Positions 12,298 through 25,371 of a stretch of 64,000 nt of DNA are shown here, piece after piece. The stretch is from Holacanthus passer (lineage: Eukaryota; Chordata; Actinopteri; Pomacanthidae): the NCBI GenBank assembly GCA_025331565.1, contig JAFREQ010000049.1, forward strand, positions 2,390,501 through 2,454,500. The letters are read 5' to 3'. The first letter of the stretch is position 1. Each line of letters starts with the position of its first letter. The notes under the pieces were generated by a model. The model did no database searches. It saw only the letters and a program-made list of their open reading frames with translations, and was not told the DNA's origin. Position numbers and translations under genes: made by a program.

Positions 12298-13448
12298 GTG
12301 TGTGCGTGGAGTCTTCCTACTTGTGTTGACACTGATGAGTCGTCTTGAGAGAAAAGTTCTCCTCCTGGACTGATGAACTTAAATGTGTCCTCTGCCAGGC
12401 TGTACTGAATACAGCAGCCTCCCACACAGCACTCCTGGAGACAATAAAGACTTCAGTATGTCAAAGTGAGGAAGACTAATAATTACCTGTCAGATCACAT
12501 GTCAGCTAGTTTGAAAAAGTATAATAAAAGTGGAAAGACGAGTAAAACATATAGAAAGGGTTTGTGCAGAGCCATGCACAGACATTTTGGGGGGCAGGTG
12601 CTCAAATGGAAAAAAACGCCCACATAATTCATGCAGATGTTTAATACACGACAGAGTTCTACAAAATTATCAATTCACACAGAATTGGTCTTTAGCATTC
12701 ACTGTCACATCTATCACAAGAACAGGCAACAACAAAGAAAAAATGCCACAGCATGCACGCTTTAGTGGGTTATAAAATTAAAGAGCAAAACTAAAGTGAA
12801 CAAATCTTTACACAAAATGGAAAAAAGGTTGTTTTCTGAATAATATAGTAATGATACCTCACCAGATGTTAGAAATATGGTCTTAAGTATTAAAGTGTTT
12901 TATACAGTGTGCCAGAACAGTATTGTGTATACTAATGGCTGCACATAAATGTCCTGAATGTGGTATAACACTCTTGCATCCTAATTGCATCTTGCTGTCA
13001 GATTTACCAACAGCTGATCCAGCAGTTCCTGCTTCCTCATCATATTAAATCTGTTAAATACCAAAAAACAACCAGAAGTATTTGATGAGTTTTTGACCTT
13101 AAAATATAAAGTATCACTTATCCTAAACTACAGCTCACAGCTTGAGCCTTCTACATACACTGCAAAAGGCAAGTGTATTCACAAAATTTTTGTTTTATGT
13201 CAAATTCAAACTTTTGAGAAAAAAACAAGAAAAAAACCCCTCAATCTAAAACCTGTAATCTTTTGTTGAGGTAACTTAATGTAATTTGCATGCAAAATAG
13301 GTTTAACCAACCAGCGGACAAAAAAAATCATCCCGCAGCAACACTTAAAGAGCAGCCAAATTCTGCAGAAAAATGTGGACCTGGCAACCCTGCTGGGTGA
13401 GGCTAGATGTGAACAAATGATGCACGCTGCAGTGCACACCAGCAAAGC

Positions 13449-13568
13449 ATGGAGAAGTTTGTGACAGGACCTCCAGGTAAACGTAAAGCAGACGATGAAT
13501 CTAAACCAAACCTCACAAGGGCAATTTTGAGAAAATCTGTTGAAAGCAATGAATACTGTTATATATAA
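13449..13568 (+). pseudogene. Possible hAT-type transposase N-terminal remnant
   Basis: A 39-codon frame starts MEKFVTGPPGKRKADDE and reaches a stop at once. The basic MEKF-PP-KRK start and the upstream CTGGCAACCCTGC context recall the leading end of hAT-class transposons. A hAT-like terminal motif follows at 13809-13830. No catalytic domain remains. It could also be chance. Confidence 0.3.
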
Positions 13569-13744
13569 AATTACAGGATGCATGCTACAGTCACTTTGAA
13601 TGCTTCCACTCTTAAAAGTGAAGTGTTCCTTTTTTTTAGTGAGATGTCCGAAACTAAACTTGCAGTCCTGTATTAATTATTACAGAAAATGTTTAAAAAT
13701 ATTCTATAGGAGTTTGCAGGCAAAGGTCGTGTCTGAGAGTGTGT

Positions 13745-13830
13745 TTATATGGGTACATATGGGTAGGGGGGCCCAAAAATATTCTTATCTTCCAAAGGGG
13801 GGCCCTGCAGAAAAAGTTTGGGAACCACTG
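13745..13830. mobile_element. hAT-like transposon 3' end
   Basis: The stretch GGGGGGCCC to GCAGAAAAAGTTTGGGAACCACTG ends in the reverse complement of CAGTGGTTCCCAAACTTTTT, the typical terminal inverted repeat of Charlie-type hAT elements. The matching 5' terminus was not found, so the element is truncated. Confidence 0.55.
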
Positions 13831-15554
13831 GTTTAAGGCATGTTATAATTTAGGGTAATAATACTTTTTGGATGGAATGCATCTGTGTGAGGTTGTAAAA
13901 TAAAGGTCTATCACATTAGTTAGCTAACATTATGCAATGTAAACATTAAACTTGACATGCAGGCAATTTAAAATTAACGTAACACTAATGCTAGACTTGG
14001 CTAGGTACATTAAAAAGTGGAACTGCAATAATAATTCATGATCACAATCATCAAACTTAAACTGGGTGTTTATCTTATTCACCATGAAGACGAAGCTTCC
14101 CTAACCTTAACAAACTAGTTATTTTAACCCAAATGACTATGTTTCTATGTTTTACTGACAATGTATGTGCTTCATCCCCCCCCAGACAAAATATGTGTTG
14201 CTGCCATAGGGCATCAAATCAGAAGATGCTTCTGTTTACTGTTTCTAAAGGATGGATTGATAAATGATGGACTAATCATTCATTTGGAGGACTTCAAAGT
14301 AAACACATACATCAGAGATATTTGTTAGATAGTTGTACCGTATTTTGCATGTAAGCTAATGAAAGCAGAGGTTGTGCAGTGTCACTTCTGGCAATGCTAG
14401 TGCAAAGACAGTCTTTTTGTAAGTTACTGAGCTGAAGGGTTGCTTTTTAGGTGAATACCAGAGAAACCTGACAGAAAAAGCAGGCAGGGATTCTCACTTT
14501 ATAGACATCTGACTTGCTGCTCAGATAAAGTAGTCAAGGCAGATAGTAATAAGATTACACAAATTCTGCTGTTTGTTAATATATGCTGCACTTTATTTCA
14601 TCATTGAAACCAAGTGTCACTACTTGGCTCCAGTGTTGAAATAAAGTGCAAGAGGAACCCATTTGCCTTTTATAGAAAAAAAGAAAAAAAGATTAATCGT
14701 GTGATGAAGACATTCTCAGTAAGCTCAGTCCTGGATATATTCATTCCAAGACAACCTTGAGGTTCATTTGAATTAGTTCCATACTTGGGGGGCTGTTTTT
14801 CACATTAAAGGTAGCAGTGTCAAAATGGAGTTGCTCAGCAGGAGTAAGAAGAGCATGATGAAAGGTTTGGTTTCAAGACACAGGAGACCTCATACCACTC
14901 TATTCTGCTCTAAATCCAATACCCCCAATGATGGTAATTAGGCAGTATATGCCGACACTGCTAAATCACCACTGAGTTGCTTCCAGTTCAGCACAGTGCA
15001 CACCACTTGAGGAGACATTAGCCTCAGCAGTTGTGCAGCAAAACAGAATTTGTTACATGTAATTTGCTGTCAGTTTGGTTTTTAGCAATTTGCCAGGAAT
15101 TTCAGAAGATATTTCATTACTGTTGTTTAAACTGACTAGGTATTTGTTCTTCACTGTGATGGGGTGATGAAAGGCAATGTTCCAGCATGCTTTGTCTTGG
15201 CTGTCCCTTCTCCACATGACTGCTGCCCTACTTATTGCACACCATTGCTCAGGCTGAAAAATTGACTACTGTCATTGGTTTCTTCTCTCTCTCACCAAAA
15301 CAAAAAAGTTTCCCTTCATGCTGTTTTTGAAATGTTATCATTTTTCTATGTAGGACAGCAAGGACACTGTAAAAGAATTATGTATATGTCCTTAATGCAG
15401 TGTGCAGCCTGAAAAATACAAACCTGTTCAGAAGAAAAGGAAAGTAACATACTCAACATACACAGCAAGTGGGTTAAATAGTGTGGGTATGATTACAGTA
15501 TAGCATATGCTGAGTGCAGAAAGTGTGTACGTTTTCTTTCACAAGGACACACAA

Positions 15555-15639
15555 CACTGTAGAATGCTCCCTTTCAAACAGTTTTCCATGCTACATTAAT
15601 TAAAGAAAAACTGCTTCTGAAAGGGAGCATTCTACAGTG
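15555..15639. repeat. Near-perfect 85-bp hairpin
   Basis: The arm CACTGTAGAATGCTCCCTTT (15555 onward) pairs perfectly for 22 bp with its complement ending at 15639. After a 2-nt bulge the pairing continues for 9 more bp, leaving a loop of about 21 nt. It is either the core of a small foldback transposon or a precursor-like RNA hairpin. The sequence alone does not decide. Confidence 0.75.
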
Positions 15640-15944
15640 ACGCTGGTCCTTGAGAAACAGATATGATTATAGCATACCAACTTTTTGTCACATTTAAAGT
15701 AAAGCTGCTTATACTTTTCATCTTTAAATCCATCAAAGTCAACAACATTTAAAGTATAATAAAAATAATTCTCTATCATACAACTAGCCAATGGTACAGT
15801 CGATCAGTCAGTACATCAACCAGCTTCTCACAGATGAATGCTGTCATGTGAATGCCCATGCTGTTTCATGTGAGAAAGATATGATTCAGGGGTTGACACA
15901 AGATAATTCAACATTGTGTCAGTCTTAAGCCTAATTCTAAAAAT

Positions 15945-16497
15945 CACCAGGTGGCCCAGTCCCCTTTAGTCTAGATCGAAAAATATCCCGAAGGCCTGAG
16001 CTCATCTTGTCCAAATCTACTCTGACTCAATGTCCTTTAGTCTACATCTACTAAGTAGTATACACCTACTGTATGAACGATTGGAAGGCCTGAACTTGTG
16101 CAGCAGCAGTTGATTGACTGACCAATGTTTTTTAATTGGATGACCCAGTCTCCTTAAGTCTAGAGACTGGGTCATCCAGGAATGACTGGAAGGCCCTATC
16201 TCCTTTAGTCTAGACACCTCATAGAATTACTCAAAAGGTCCACAATTCCTATGTTCAAATCTAAAACTGTCTAGAATCTGTTAGTTTAGAACTGATAGAG
16301 TTCCAGAGTGCCTGATTCCATTTTGTCTCAATCTAAGAATGAGCACAGAATTCTTTTGTCTATATCTACATAAAAATGACTGATTGATCTGTTGTAGTCT
16401 TGCTCTAACAATGATCAGGAGCCTATTATCCTTTTGCCTACATTAAAGAATGACATGAAAGCCAGATCTTCTTTTGTCAGTTCTTAAACTAACAGGT
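15945..16497. repeat. Degenerate minisatellite with unit near 45-50 bp
   Basis: A loose unit containing GGAAGGCCTGA, then CTCCTTTAGTCTAGATCTA, recurs about ten times in decayed form between 15945 and 16497. A perfect 16-bp inverted repeat with a 10-nt loop (16137-16152 with 16163-16178, TGGATGACCCAGTCTC) sits within it. Confidence 0.6.
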
Positions 16498-18756
16498 AAA
16501 GAGCAACAACATAATGCCAGTTGGTATTGTCTGCTCTGTCTTCCACCGCCTACTGACAAATTGGTCTCTGATGTCATTAGTAATACCGTACTCAAATGTG
16601 TCTTTTCTCTCTTTGAAAGAAGTCCAACTGTTACATCCATTACGCCACTGATTCATCAGCAGTTAGTGCTGCCAATGGCAAGGGGAGGAGAGCAGTCTCT
16701 GTAAAATAGAGAAGGAGGTGAAGGGAGTCAAAAGAAAGAGGATATATGGTAAGGGATCTTGGATGAGACTTAGGATGAGAGAGAAAAGAAAAGTGGTGGA
16801 AGAGAGAAATATGAGGACATGTCACGTTATACCTAGTTTCTTATTTTTGATTTGTCACTGCAGTGACCTGCCTCTGGGGAGAAAGAGGAAGATGGAGCTG
16901 TATGGAGGAATGGAGAGAAAGAGTGAGAGTTACAGGATTTGAAGAGGGAGAAAGGGGTAGCTAGAGAAAGAGAGTAGGACATTGTGATGTGAGGCCCGGT
17001 GGCTGAGGATCTCAGGGGACGAGCCTGTGGGCTTTCAGAGACAAACATTAATAATGAAACACTAATTCCCTCTGTCCTCCTTTCTTTCTCTCCTCCTCAC
17101 TGTCTCTCTGTCTGTCATTTTCTTTCTATGTCTCACTGGCTGCCTTTGTTCCTCTTAATCTCCTTTCCTTTACACACACACATTTCCTCACCCACTTTCC
17201 GATTTGTCTCATACTGAAAACAAGCTCTTTGTTGTGTGGGTCGAGGTAAGTGTGTCTAACATTGCCACAATTTTTGGGTTTGTTTTTTTTTTCACTTCCC
17301 TTAAGTTACTTGCTCTTTCAGTGCTTTGCTTTCTTTATCAGCTATACAAACAGTGTTGTCCACAAGGAGGTGATCACACAAAGACTCAAGACTACAACCC
17401 TTTCACAGTGACAAATCAGGCATGCAGTCCTCATTTGTCACACAATCCATTTTTAAATGTGCATCAAAATTTAACACCACTTTTCAATGTCTCAGTCAGA
17501 GAGCCTCACACAAAGACCCTATTTCCACCTGGTATTAACATACCATCTGATGTGATATGTATGTGGATATCTTATCTGGATAAGGGAAAATGGCATGTTA
17601 ATGTGGCTGTAAATGTCTGCATAACACAGTGCAACCAGGATAGAACTGGATTGACCAGACCACCAGGGGGTTGAAAGGAGCCCTTCAACTTCAAAGGAAA
17701 AATAGGAAAAGTCAGTACTTCCATGCTGGCATCGCTTCAGATGACAGCATCTTCACTGGATCTGGTTACTGATTACTCAATGTTAGCATAGTTAAGAAGA
17801 CTCCTGAAATGTAACCTACAGATGTGTGTTGCTCCTTGTTGTTGTCCCCTTAAACTTTGTTGCTTTCCCTTGAGAGCATCCTGCATCTCTTCCTTTGACC
17901 TGGGGTATACCATGGTCGGTGACAACTTAGCCAGCCCTGACGGCATAATTTGCATATTTGCATTCAAATATAGTACTAGGATCTGCAGCAGACTTCTTTA
18001 GTCTGATGGATCCAGTTGCATTGACTGTAACTGTCACAAAGACAGTTACATCAAAAAAGCCCATTAAAAAGACAAAACCTAAGAAACACATATGAGATAA
18101 TGAGATCTCATAAATGCAAATGCCCATGTCCAGATTATTCAGATAAGGTATCCAGATTCAGGTCACATGTTAGAACAAGTCATTTTCCATTCACACTTGT
18201 GCTTTAGTGATAGAATATAGCCTAAAGTTTACATTTAAGTGTGTACAGCACCATTTTAGTCAACCTATTAAACTCACTTATTTTGCATTCAGATCCACCA
18301 GCTTGTATGGGTCTAAACAAAGATGCAGTTTCAAATACTGGGAGAAACCTGCCATGCAAGCCCAAGCTGCACAAGCCAAAACCACCATGACTAGATCACT
18401 TTCAGTGCATGCTCCCTTGTGCTCCAGATGCATCCGTTACATGGTAATAAAAAGGCCAGTGGGGTGTGTGCATGATGGTAGTTTACAGGGTGTGGAAATG
18501 TCACTTCTACTGACAGATACAGGCAGTGCACCTTCAATGCAGCTGGATAGAGGAATTTGGAGAAATGCAATAATACTGTAAATGTAGCAGCACATGCTAT
18601 TAACCAGATCAGCGGTGCCTTTAAATGCAGCCTTTTGCTGATGGCAGGAACAATCGGGAACAGGTCATAAAATCTTTACCCAAGAAGAGGCTGCTTGGGT
18701 GCAGCTTAGGGCTTCATACAGAAGGAGATAAATATTGGAACTAATTGTGAGCCAAT

Positions 18757-19112
18757 TCAAACATCTGAGGAAGGTTGAATACAATCAAGGTTTTTGTAGC
18801 TTGTTAGGACTCTGGAAGTGACATTTTGGATTAGCTTTTGTCTGCCCACAGTATTTTTAGATAAACCAGTGAGAAGGGCATTGCAATAGTTTAACCACCA
18901 AGAAATAAATGCTTTTAGAAGCGTTTCTGCCTGAAACAAATCAATCTTGACAAATTCTTTCCATTTCAAAAGTCATTTTTTGTGATGTTGGTGACATGAC
19001 TCTGGAATGCTAGGAACACAATCAATGATGACATCCAGATTTCAGATTTCCAGACTCCAGGGGACAGGAACAGGTTTAGCTGTGTGTCAACAGCATAATG
19101 ATGGTAACAAGG
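18757..19112 (-). pseudogene. LINE (non-LTR retrotransposon) reverse transcriptase fossil
   Basis: The minus strand reads HYAVDTQLNLF near 19100, the catalytic YADDTQLYL box of a non-LTR reverse transcriptase with one catalytic Asp changed to Val. Further along come HVTNITKN, then after an in-frame stop KIDLFQAETLLKAFIS, then LNYCNALLTGLSKNTV and QKLIQNVTSRVLT. These are in the order of the DYCNALLTGL and LQLIQNAAARVLT blocks of fish LINEs. It lacks the upstream RT motifs and endonuclease and cannot be active. The clade (L2/CR1- or Rex-like) is not resolved. Confidence 0.8.
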
Positions 19113-19811
19113 TAGCAGCACTGAGCGACTTGTTTAGATATGTGGACAGCATATCGTCATAATCAAAACCCAGGAAATGCAAATCTTCACAGACCACATT
19201 AACTAGGTGGACAGTAATATCAATTTCACACAAAAGGATGTCAGGCCTTTTTAGACTGTGTCATACTAGAGTATCTAAGAAACTCAGGAGGATTTTCAAC
19301 AAACATTGCTTCCTGTATTTTTCAGACCCAGCAACACACAAAGACAGAAATTAGTACAGCTGAAAGACTGCACAACCAAATACAAGACAAGCAGTCCAAT
19401 GCAGTCAGCTGTGTTGAGGAATGCACAGACTGCACTGCACAGATCAGACAAACAACCATTAAACAAAGGTGTAGCAAACCTGTTGACAGTGAACAGTGAC
19501 AGTGGGGGTCAGTTACAAACTGAAAAACTAATGCACTTTACCAGTTGATATTTTGAGAGGAAAAGACACAAATGCCAGTATAATGTGTGGCTGCAAAGAC
19601 AAATGAGTAGTATTTGGCGACTGTTACTAGAAAAATAATAAAAAAGACAAAAAAATAATAATCTGATTTACATGTTAAAAATCACATAAGCAGATTTGGT
19701 TTAAAACAATGCAAATAATGTGATGATATTTTAACATTGCAGGTATGCAGTGATGTTTTCTTTGAATAATAATGCTATCTAATGATCACTGCATCTTTTT
19801 GTGTTCCTCAG

Positions 19812-19878
19812 GTGGGAGGGAAGAACAATCCTGCTGTCGACCCCATAATCCACGGCCTAAAGGGTGTGGTCCATCATG
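19812..19878 (+). CDS. ptprg: ptprg exon, carbonic-anhydrase-like domain
   Basis: Exon of 67 nt (22 codons plus 1 nt, phase 0 to 1) with acceptor tcctcag and donor gtgagt. It encodes VGGKNNPAVDPIIHGLKGVV and HH. The last G joins AA of the next exon to make Glu. The DPIIHGLKGVVHHE block is characteristic of PTPRG. In carbonic anhydrases this is the helix between the third zinc-ligand strand and the active-site cone. The exon is the second in a series of small exons that build the domain, and its phase matches both neighbours. Confidence 0.96.
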
Positions 19879-22264
19879 GTGAGTGGCAGTCCCAGTATCC
19901 AGTCATAGCTGTTGGCTCATAACTTAGTTAAGTGATAAGATCTAATCACTCTGAACTATGATGGAGTTATAAAGACAATGTTCACTTTTTTCACTTTTTT
20001 GGTACACAACACTTACCATAGATTGTTTTTCTGTACAACAAGGGATTGTTATTGATATGTAAGGTGTGCTCAATTAAATTTTTTCCTTCAAATAAAGTGG
20101 TATGGCTAATGTGGCTAATTTGTTGGCTTGTTTGCAACTTGCCTAGTCGCCTGATTGCATGTTTCTTGCCTCACCAGACTTTGTTGTAGCAAAGTCAGCA
20201 TGTTCTAGATCTCAGCAATTACTTTGGTGGGTATGATGTTGCACACCTGTATACAAACCAGTGTGTTAGAGAATTGGTGATAAATCAAGTTAACGAAATA
20301 AGCTCCTGCAAACTAAACAGATTATAGAATAATTAGGTTTTGGTCCTGCACCATTTGTTGTTCTCATATATTTAATCATACTTATTGTAGCTTGTTGTAT
20401 GAAAATGCCTGACAAACGTCCTGGACTAAGACTAGCTATTCAACAAATAGAAGATAAGTCTCAACAGTATGCAGAAGCTAATATTTATCAGTACACTGTT
20501 ATGACCCATAGAAATGATGGACAAACCTACAAAAATAAGATCAAATTTGTAAAATAATTGTAATCATCTTCAAGCTAATTCTAGTGCAGTCCCAGTTTTT
20601 ACAAAAAACTTTTGGTTATCAGAAACAACAGCGAGTAAGAGGCACAGATGCTAATCACAGCTGCCATAAATGGCAGTCTCAGCTGCTTTATATAGAACAT
20701 CAACCCAGTCATCTGGGCTGGTCACCATCTATTGCAGGAGGCTAAGTGAGGGCCAGGTCCACAACTCGGGCTGAGCTTCGGAGGAAGTGAATCTGCACAG
20801 TATATAATGCATATGGAGAGCAAAGAGACTGGTGTTACTTTAATTCACAATGTCACTAGTTGAGGACATAACATGGATTTGATATTGTACTCTGTATTAG
20901 CTAACTTTAACTGCAGGATACTCTAGCTTTGATTGTACTCCTCATCAAAGGTTTTAGCCTTTTGCATCATTTACTGGCTCACATACAGTACATTCACACA
21001 ATAAATTAGGACTTCTGGGATTTTTTCCCCTCAAATAACAAATTAGAAGATTTTACATTGATTTTAGTTAGCACTGCATGCCCTCAGTCAAAAACATTTG
21101 TCTCCTGCACACAGCCCCAAAGTGCATCCCTGTCATGATCAAAACATTTATCCTAAAGCAATGTTCTGTCTTGTCCCCCCCAATGGGCCCCACTCGCCTT
21201 GCAACAGAGCAGCTTCAGAGTAAATTTCGAGAGCTTGGCCATACACAAATAAAACTTTGATAAAACCCCACCACATGATACTTGCACTTTATCTCCTGCT
21301 CAGCTGTCTTGGAAAAACTACTCTGCCTCCATAATTCATCTAACACAAAGACCACTCAAGTTCAATCAAGGCCACGCTCCCATCTTTCCCACTGGGAGGG
21401 TGGTTGGCTAATTTGCTCTGTCTCCACCGGTGCTCCTCCATGGAGTAGCGGGTGGTTAAATTTTTCACAGCACTCTCTTCCCTTGATGCTGGGCTTGTCT
21501 GGCGGACATGCACCACAGGTCTGACTTTTTCGTCTTTGTACCTCATGCCTTGTTGCATTTTACATGAAACCTCGCTGGAACAAATGCCCTCTGACTAGCT
21601 AGCCAGCGAGCGGCTCTGCGCCATCCCTGTGAAATCAGCCCTGTGAAAAGGCTGAGTCTGATTTACATAGTAGAGTCATGAAAGGCTTTGGCGGTGAAGA
21701 GAGGAGCCCATTGTCTACACAGGGTTTGCAGGGGCTTTGGAGGCAGATGCAAAGACTGATAATAGGCAGCAGCAAGAAGGAGGAGGAGCATGATGACAGC
21801 TCTCTTATGCTTTTCATGTTAATGTTGATTACAATGAATTCTGTATGTTATCTAGAGACATCATCATCGCTATTGTAGAGATCATCATTACAGTGAGAAA
21901 GTTCAAACACACACACACATCTGGAATATTCCCAGGTGTTAGAAAAGAGGAGCAGATATAAATCCTCACACTGTATACTGGTGTCAAGGTGTATTACAAA
22001 TCAGTAACACCTTAAAGGTAATGTTTGGAGACACTAACATGGAACACATGACATTATGCCTTTAGGCAACTCCTGGTCAACAACACTGACAGAATGTAAA
22101 CATAATATATTCTCAATGTCAATATACTGTAAATCCCAATATCAAACCAGACAGCTTTACTGGTTTCTTTAAATGAAATATGGTTTGTAATGGGCACAAA
22201 AACAAAAAAGAATCAACGTCATTGCCATCTTAATTATCAATCGTACTTCATTGTTATCACCATC

Positions 22265-22435
22265 TTGATCGTCAACTGTGGAAAATCTCATGGCAATGTT
22301 CCCATTAGATAATTGTGATATAATGTTTTTCCTGGACAAAAGCTGATGTAATGTCCAAAATGCAAAGGGATTCATCCTCTGATTAACATAAATATCAACT
22401 GTAAATTTCACTACAATATGACTAGTAGTTAGTAG
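22265..22435 (+). repeat. Interspersed repeat, CATGGCAATnnATCCAATAG family (two tandem decayed units)
   Basis: A CTCATGGCAATGTTCCCATTAG stretch is followed by CCTGGACAAAAGC and then GGGATTCATCCTCTGATTAA and a second partial unit. Related fragments lie at 26195-26340 and 50855-50975. It is recognised as a widespread fish repeat of unresolved class. Confidence 0.45.
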
Positions 22436-23018
22436 ATCTAGAAAAGAAATACACAAGAAAAATAAAGTTTGTTCATCTTGTTCTTGAAGAAGAAAATGAG
22501 GAGTCTGTTCAGAGTGAGGGAACATGAGATTAATTCTGAGGAATATAGTTGTCTTATCCAAGCCCTTCTGAAACACAGGCCTTTCAAGAGCTATCATCAC
22601 ATTGACAAAATGCACAGCACAGCTGGAGATGAGGCGTCTTTAAGATGCTGTGCAGATCGCCAGAAAGTCTGAAGGAAAATGTGCTAACCAAACCAACAAT
22701 CATAGATAAATGCTGGCTCTAAAGAGTTCCTACTCGTCCAAAATTATGGTCTTAAAAATCTTGGCATAACTACCATAATGCCAAAACTGCTGAAATATCC
22801 ACTAAAATCAATATAGAGGCTGTGAATAAAATTCAAAAAAAAAAATATGGACCAATAAATAGATGTGGCTCCTCCAAATTTGGGGAAATCCTATTGAGGA
22901 GAGGATAAAAAAACAAGCTTAACATGTCAGCACTGTGCAGTGGACCCATATCAGATCTGATGTTAAAGAAAACACTTTGGGATTAAACCCCCATCAGGAC
23001 AGGAGCGGCAGATATACA

Positions 23019-23046
23019 GACAGACAGAGAGAGAGAGAGAGAGAGG
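23019..23046 (+). repeat. GACA/GA microsatellite
   Basis: Three GACA-like units run into a (GA)n tract. Confidence 0.9.
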
Positions 23047-25371
23047 GAATACAGAATTTGTTCTCTTCAAATTCCTGTACAAGTGCCACAGGGTTGACAC
23101 AGTACCTCAAACCAGGGGAAACCACCGTAAGCCATGTACACCTTTTAAAAATTAATTGCCAATCAGGGTCGCAGAGTACAGAGTCAGTGGAGACTCCGTG
23201 CAGTAAGTGAGACAGTAAATTAATGGACTTGTAATTTGTGCCAGCGAGGAGGAATTGCTTCATTTCAGTACTGTGCCGTGAGAGCAGTGTGAGCACAGAC
23301 GCCTGAGTAGATAAACAGAGGAAATGACACAGTGCTGACACAGAAGGCTGAGTACACAGCTATATGCAGCATCTAAACAATAGCAACATATCAAAAGCCT
23401 CACTTTCTGTCCCTCTATGTACTGTTCTGTACAGGAAATACTCCAAACCCAGACTTCTTGGACAATAATCCTCTAAAATCTGTCAACATGCAGTGTTGTA
23501 TTTTGCATCTTCCATGTGTCCCTCTTACTCCTGTACAGTGGACTGGATGGTGTTCATCCCACTGACCTGTGTCACGTTCAGTCATCACATCCATGGTGAT
23601 GGTGGCGAGGGGCAGTTAATTTTGTCCAAGAAAAAAATCTGATGGAAGAGTTATTTCTGTCATTTTTGAGCCCATTTTTCCTTTGCTGTGATTGGCTAAG
23701 TGTTCAACCTCGGAAAACAGCTGATACCTCCACCTCCATTCTCCAGCCTCACTTCCAGCCACTGAAGTTTTCACCTTTTCGAATTGATGTAGAAGTATAG
23801 TCAGGGTTTGTCATTACACCATGACATTGATGTCTAGTGTGGTCGCAAGTGGAACTACTCTTTCTGATGTAGAATAGACATTACACTTTAGACCAGACAA
23901 GAACAGCGAAACACTGCTGTCATGTCAAACAAATAGTTCAATTCACTTTTGGGATATAGCCTTATCAGTTACATGAGAGCAATCAAGACCGCTCTCATGC
24001 TTTGCTTTACATGAGGAGCTCAAGCCGTGAGGTGATTCGCTTAGAGACTAGAAACAGGGAAACTAGTTTGTACGTCAAAATGTTCTAATTTACTTGTTTT
24101 ATTATGTAAGAGGATCAAACAGGAAAATCTCATAAAAGAAAACAACTCATTCTGCAAAGAGTAATGCCATGGCGAATATGTGAATGCTGAGAGAAATATC
24201 ATTCATGACCATCAAGCCCACAGAATATATTTAGCATAAATTAATTCAGACGTGATCACTAAGTTTTTACAATAGGCACGCACAATAAAGAAACAATGAA
24301 GACACGACATCAAATCTTAATAAATCCATAAAATACATCACATTTCTGTTGATTAGACTGAATAGGCAGTCACTAGCTCAGTGTTTTGTAGTGAAAATCC
24401 TCTCATCACAGCAAAAAGTCTCATTCAGGCATCATTTACAAATGAAGAAGTATCCCTGCTTCTTTTGCTCTTTAAACTGCCCTTGAACACTCTGCGATTT
24501 AGAACTCCTATCTCTAACTCCATCTCTAATATCTTAGCTTTTTGAAAAATGTGTGTCACTGCCCCTGTATGACTTGTCCCTGTAAGAGCCACTTTGTCCA
24601 CAAAGCAGTATTGTTCATTAGGTTCAGAAATCAAGGAGAAAGTTATGACTCCACTGCAGTTACACTCTTTCATTGTAGATGCTTAGTGGTTGTGTACTCA
24701 TGGTAAACCAGAGGCAAACAAACACCTAATTCATTCTAAAACCATGCTTATTTTGGGACACTAACAGGAGCTGTTTGATAAGGAATATAAATCTTTTCAA
24801 ATCTTTTCAGTCATGGATAAACATGGTGAAATAGAAAAACTGCATGTTGTTTTAACAATTTTGACTTTTTTCTTTAGTAGGTGTTGACATCAACTGATTG
24901 TGCTCCCAAACAACTGTCTTGTACTGTTGCACTGTTCTGTGTGAAACTGTGAACACAATATGAATAGGAAACACAATATGATCCTACATGTCGAATGTCA
25001 ATTGTAATTATTCAACTTATTAATTACATAGTTATAATTAATTGAGAAGGACCCACCTTCCAGTTTTTCCTTATAATGATCACCAACAGCACATCTGATA
25101 TGATCATTCTGATCATTCCTTCAATAACGTAATTCAGTCAAGAGAAACTTGGCACAGGAGGAAATAAGCAGTGAGGAAATTTGATTCTTCCAGCACAGGA
25201 AGTTAATGATAGCCAAACCTGAAAGAGTTCAAACCTGTCAGCAGATAGAACACTGATATCCGATGGTTTCATATATTTGATAACAATAACAATAACGTAT
25301 TTTAACTTTCAGAGCAAAATGAGGAACGAAAACACTTTAAGGTTAAGGTTAGGGAAAGATTGTGGTCACAG

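Larger units (their letters stand above)
9670..19811 (+). other. ptprg: ptprg intron (10.1 kb)
   Basis: GT-AG intron with donor gtagga and acceptor tcctcag. It holds a retroposon tail (10130-10236), an AACCCCAATCC-type repeat fragment (10283-10420), an inverted AATCAGAATCAG tail (10788-10830), a fish repeat fragment (10894-11000), GT/AT microsatellites (11792-11829), a telomere-like GGGTTA repeat (12027-12297) and hAT-like remnants (13449-13568, 13745-13830). It also holds a hairpin (15555-15639), a degenerate minisatellite (15945-16497) and a LINE fossil on the minus strand (18757-19112). I see no other gene. Confidence 0.9.

Noticed and set aside
17204..17674. 156-codon + strand frame
   Set aside because: No family resemblance, no in-phase splice sites, and located deep in a 10-kb intron.
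22169..22615. 148-codon minus-strand frame
   Set aside because: It overlaps a dispersed repeat and shows no recognisable protein family.
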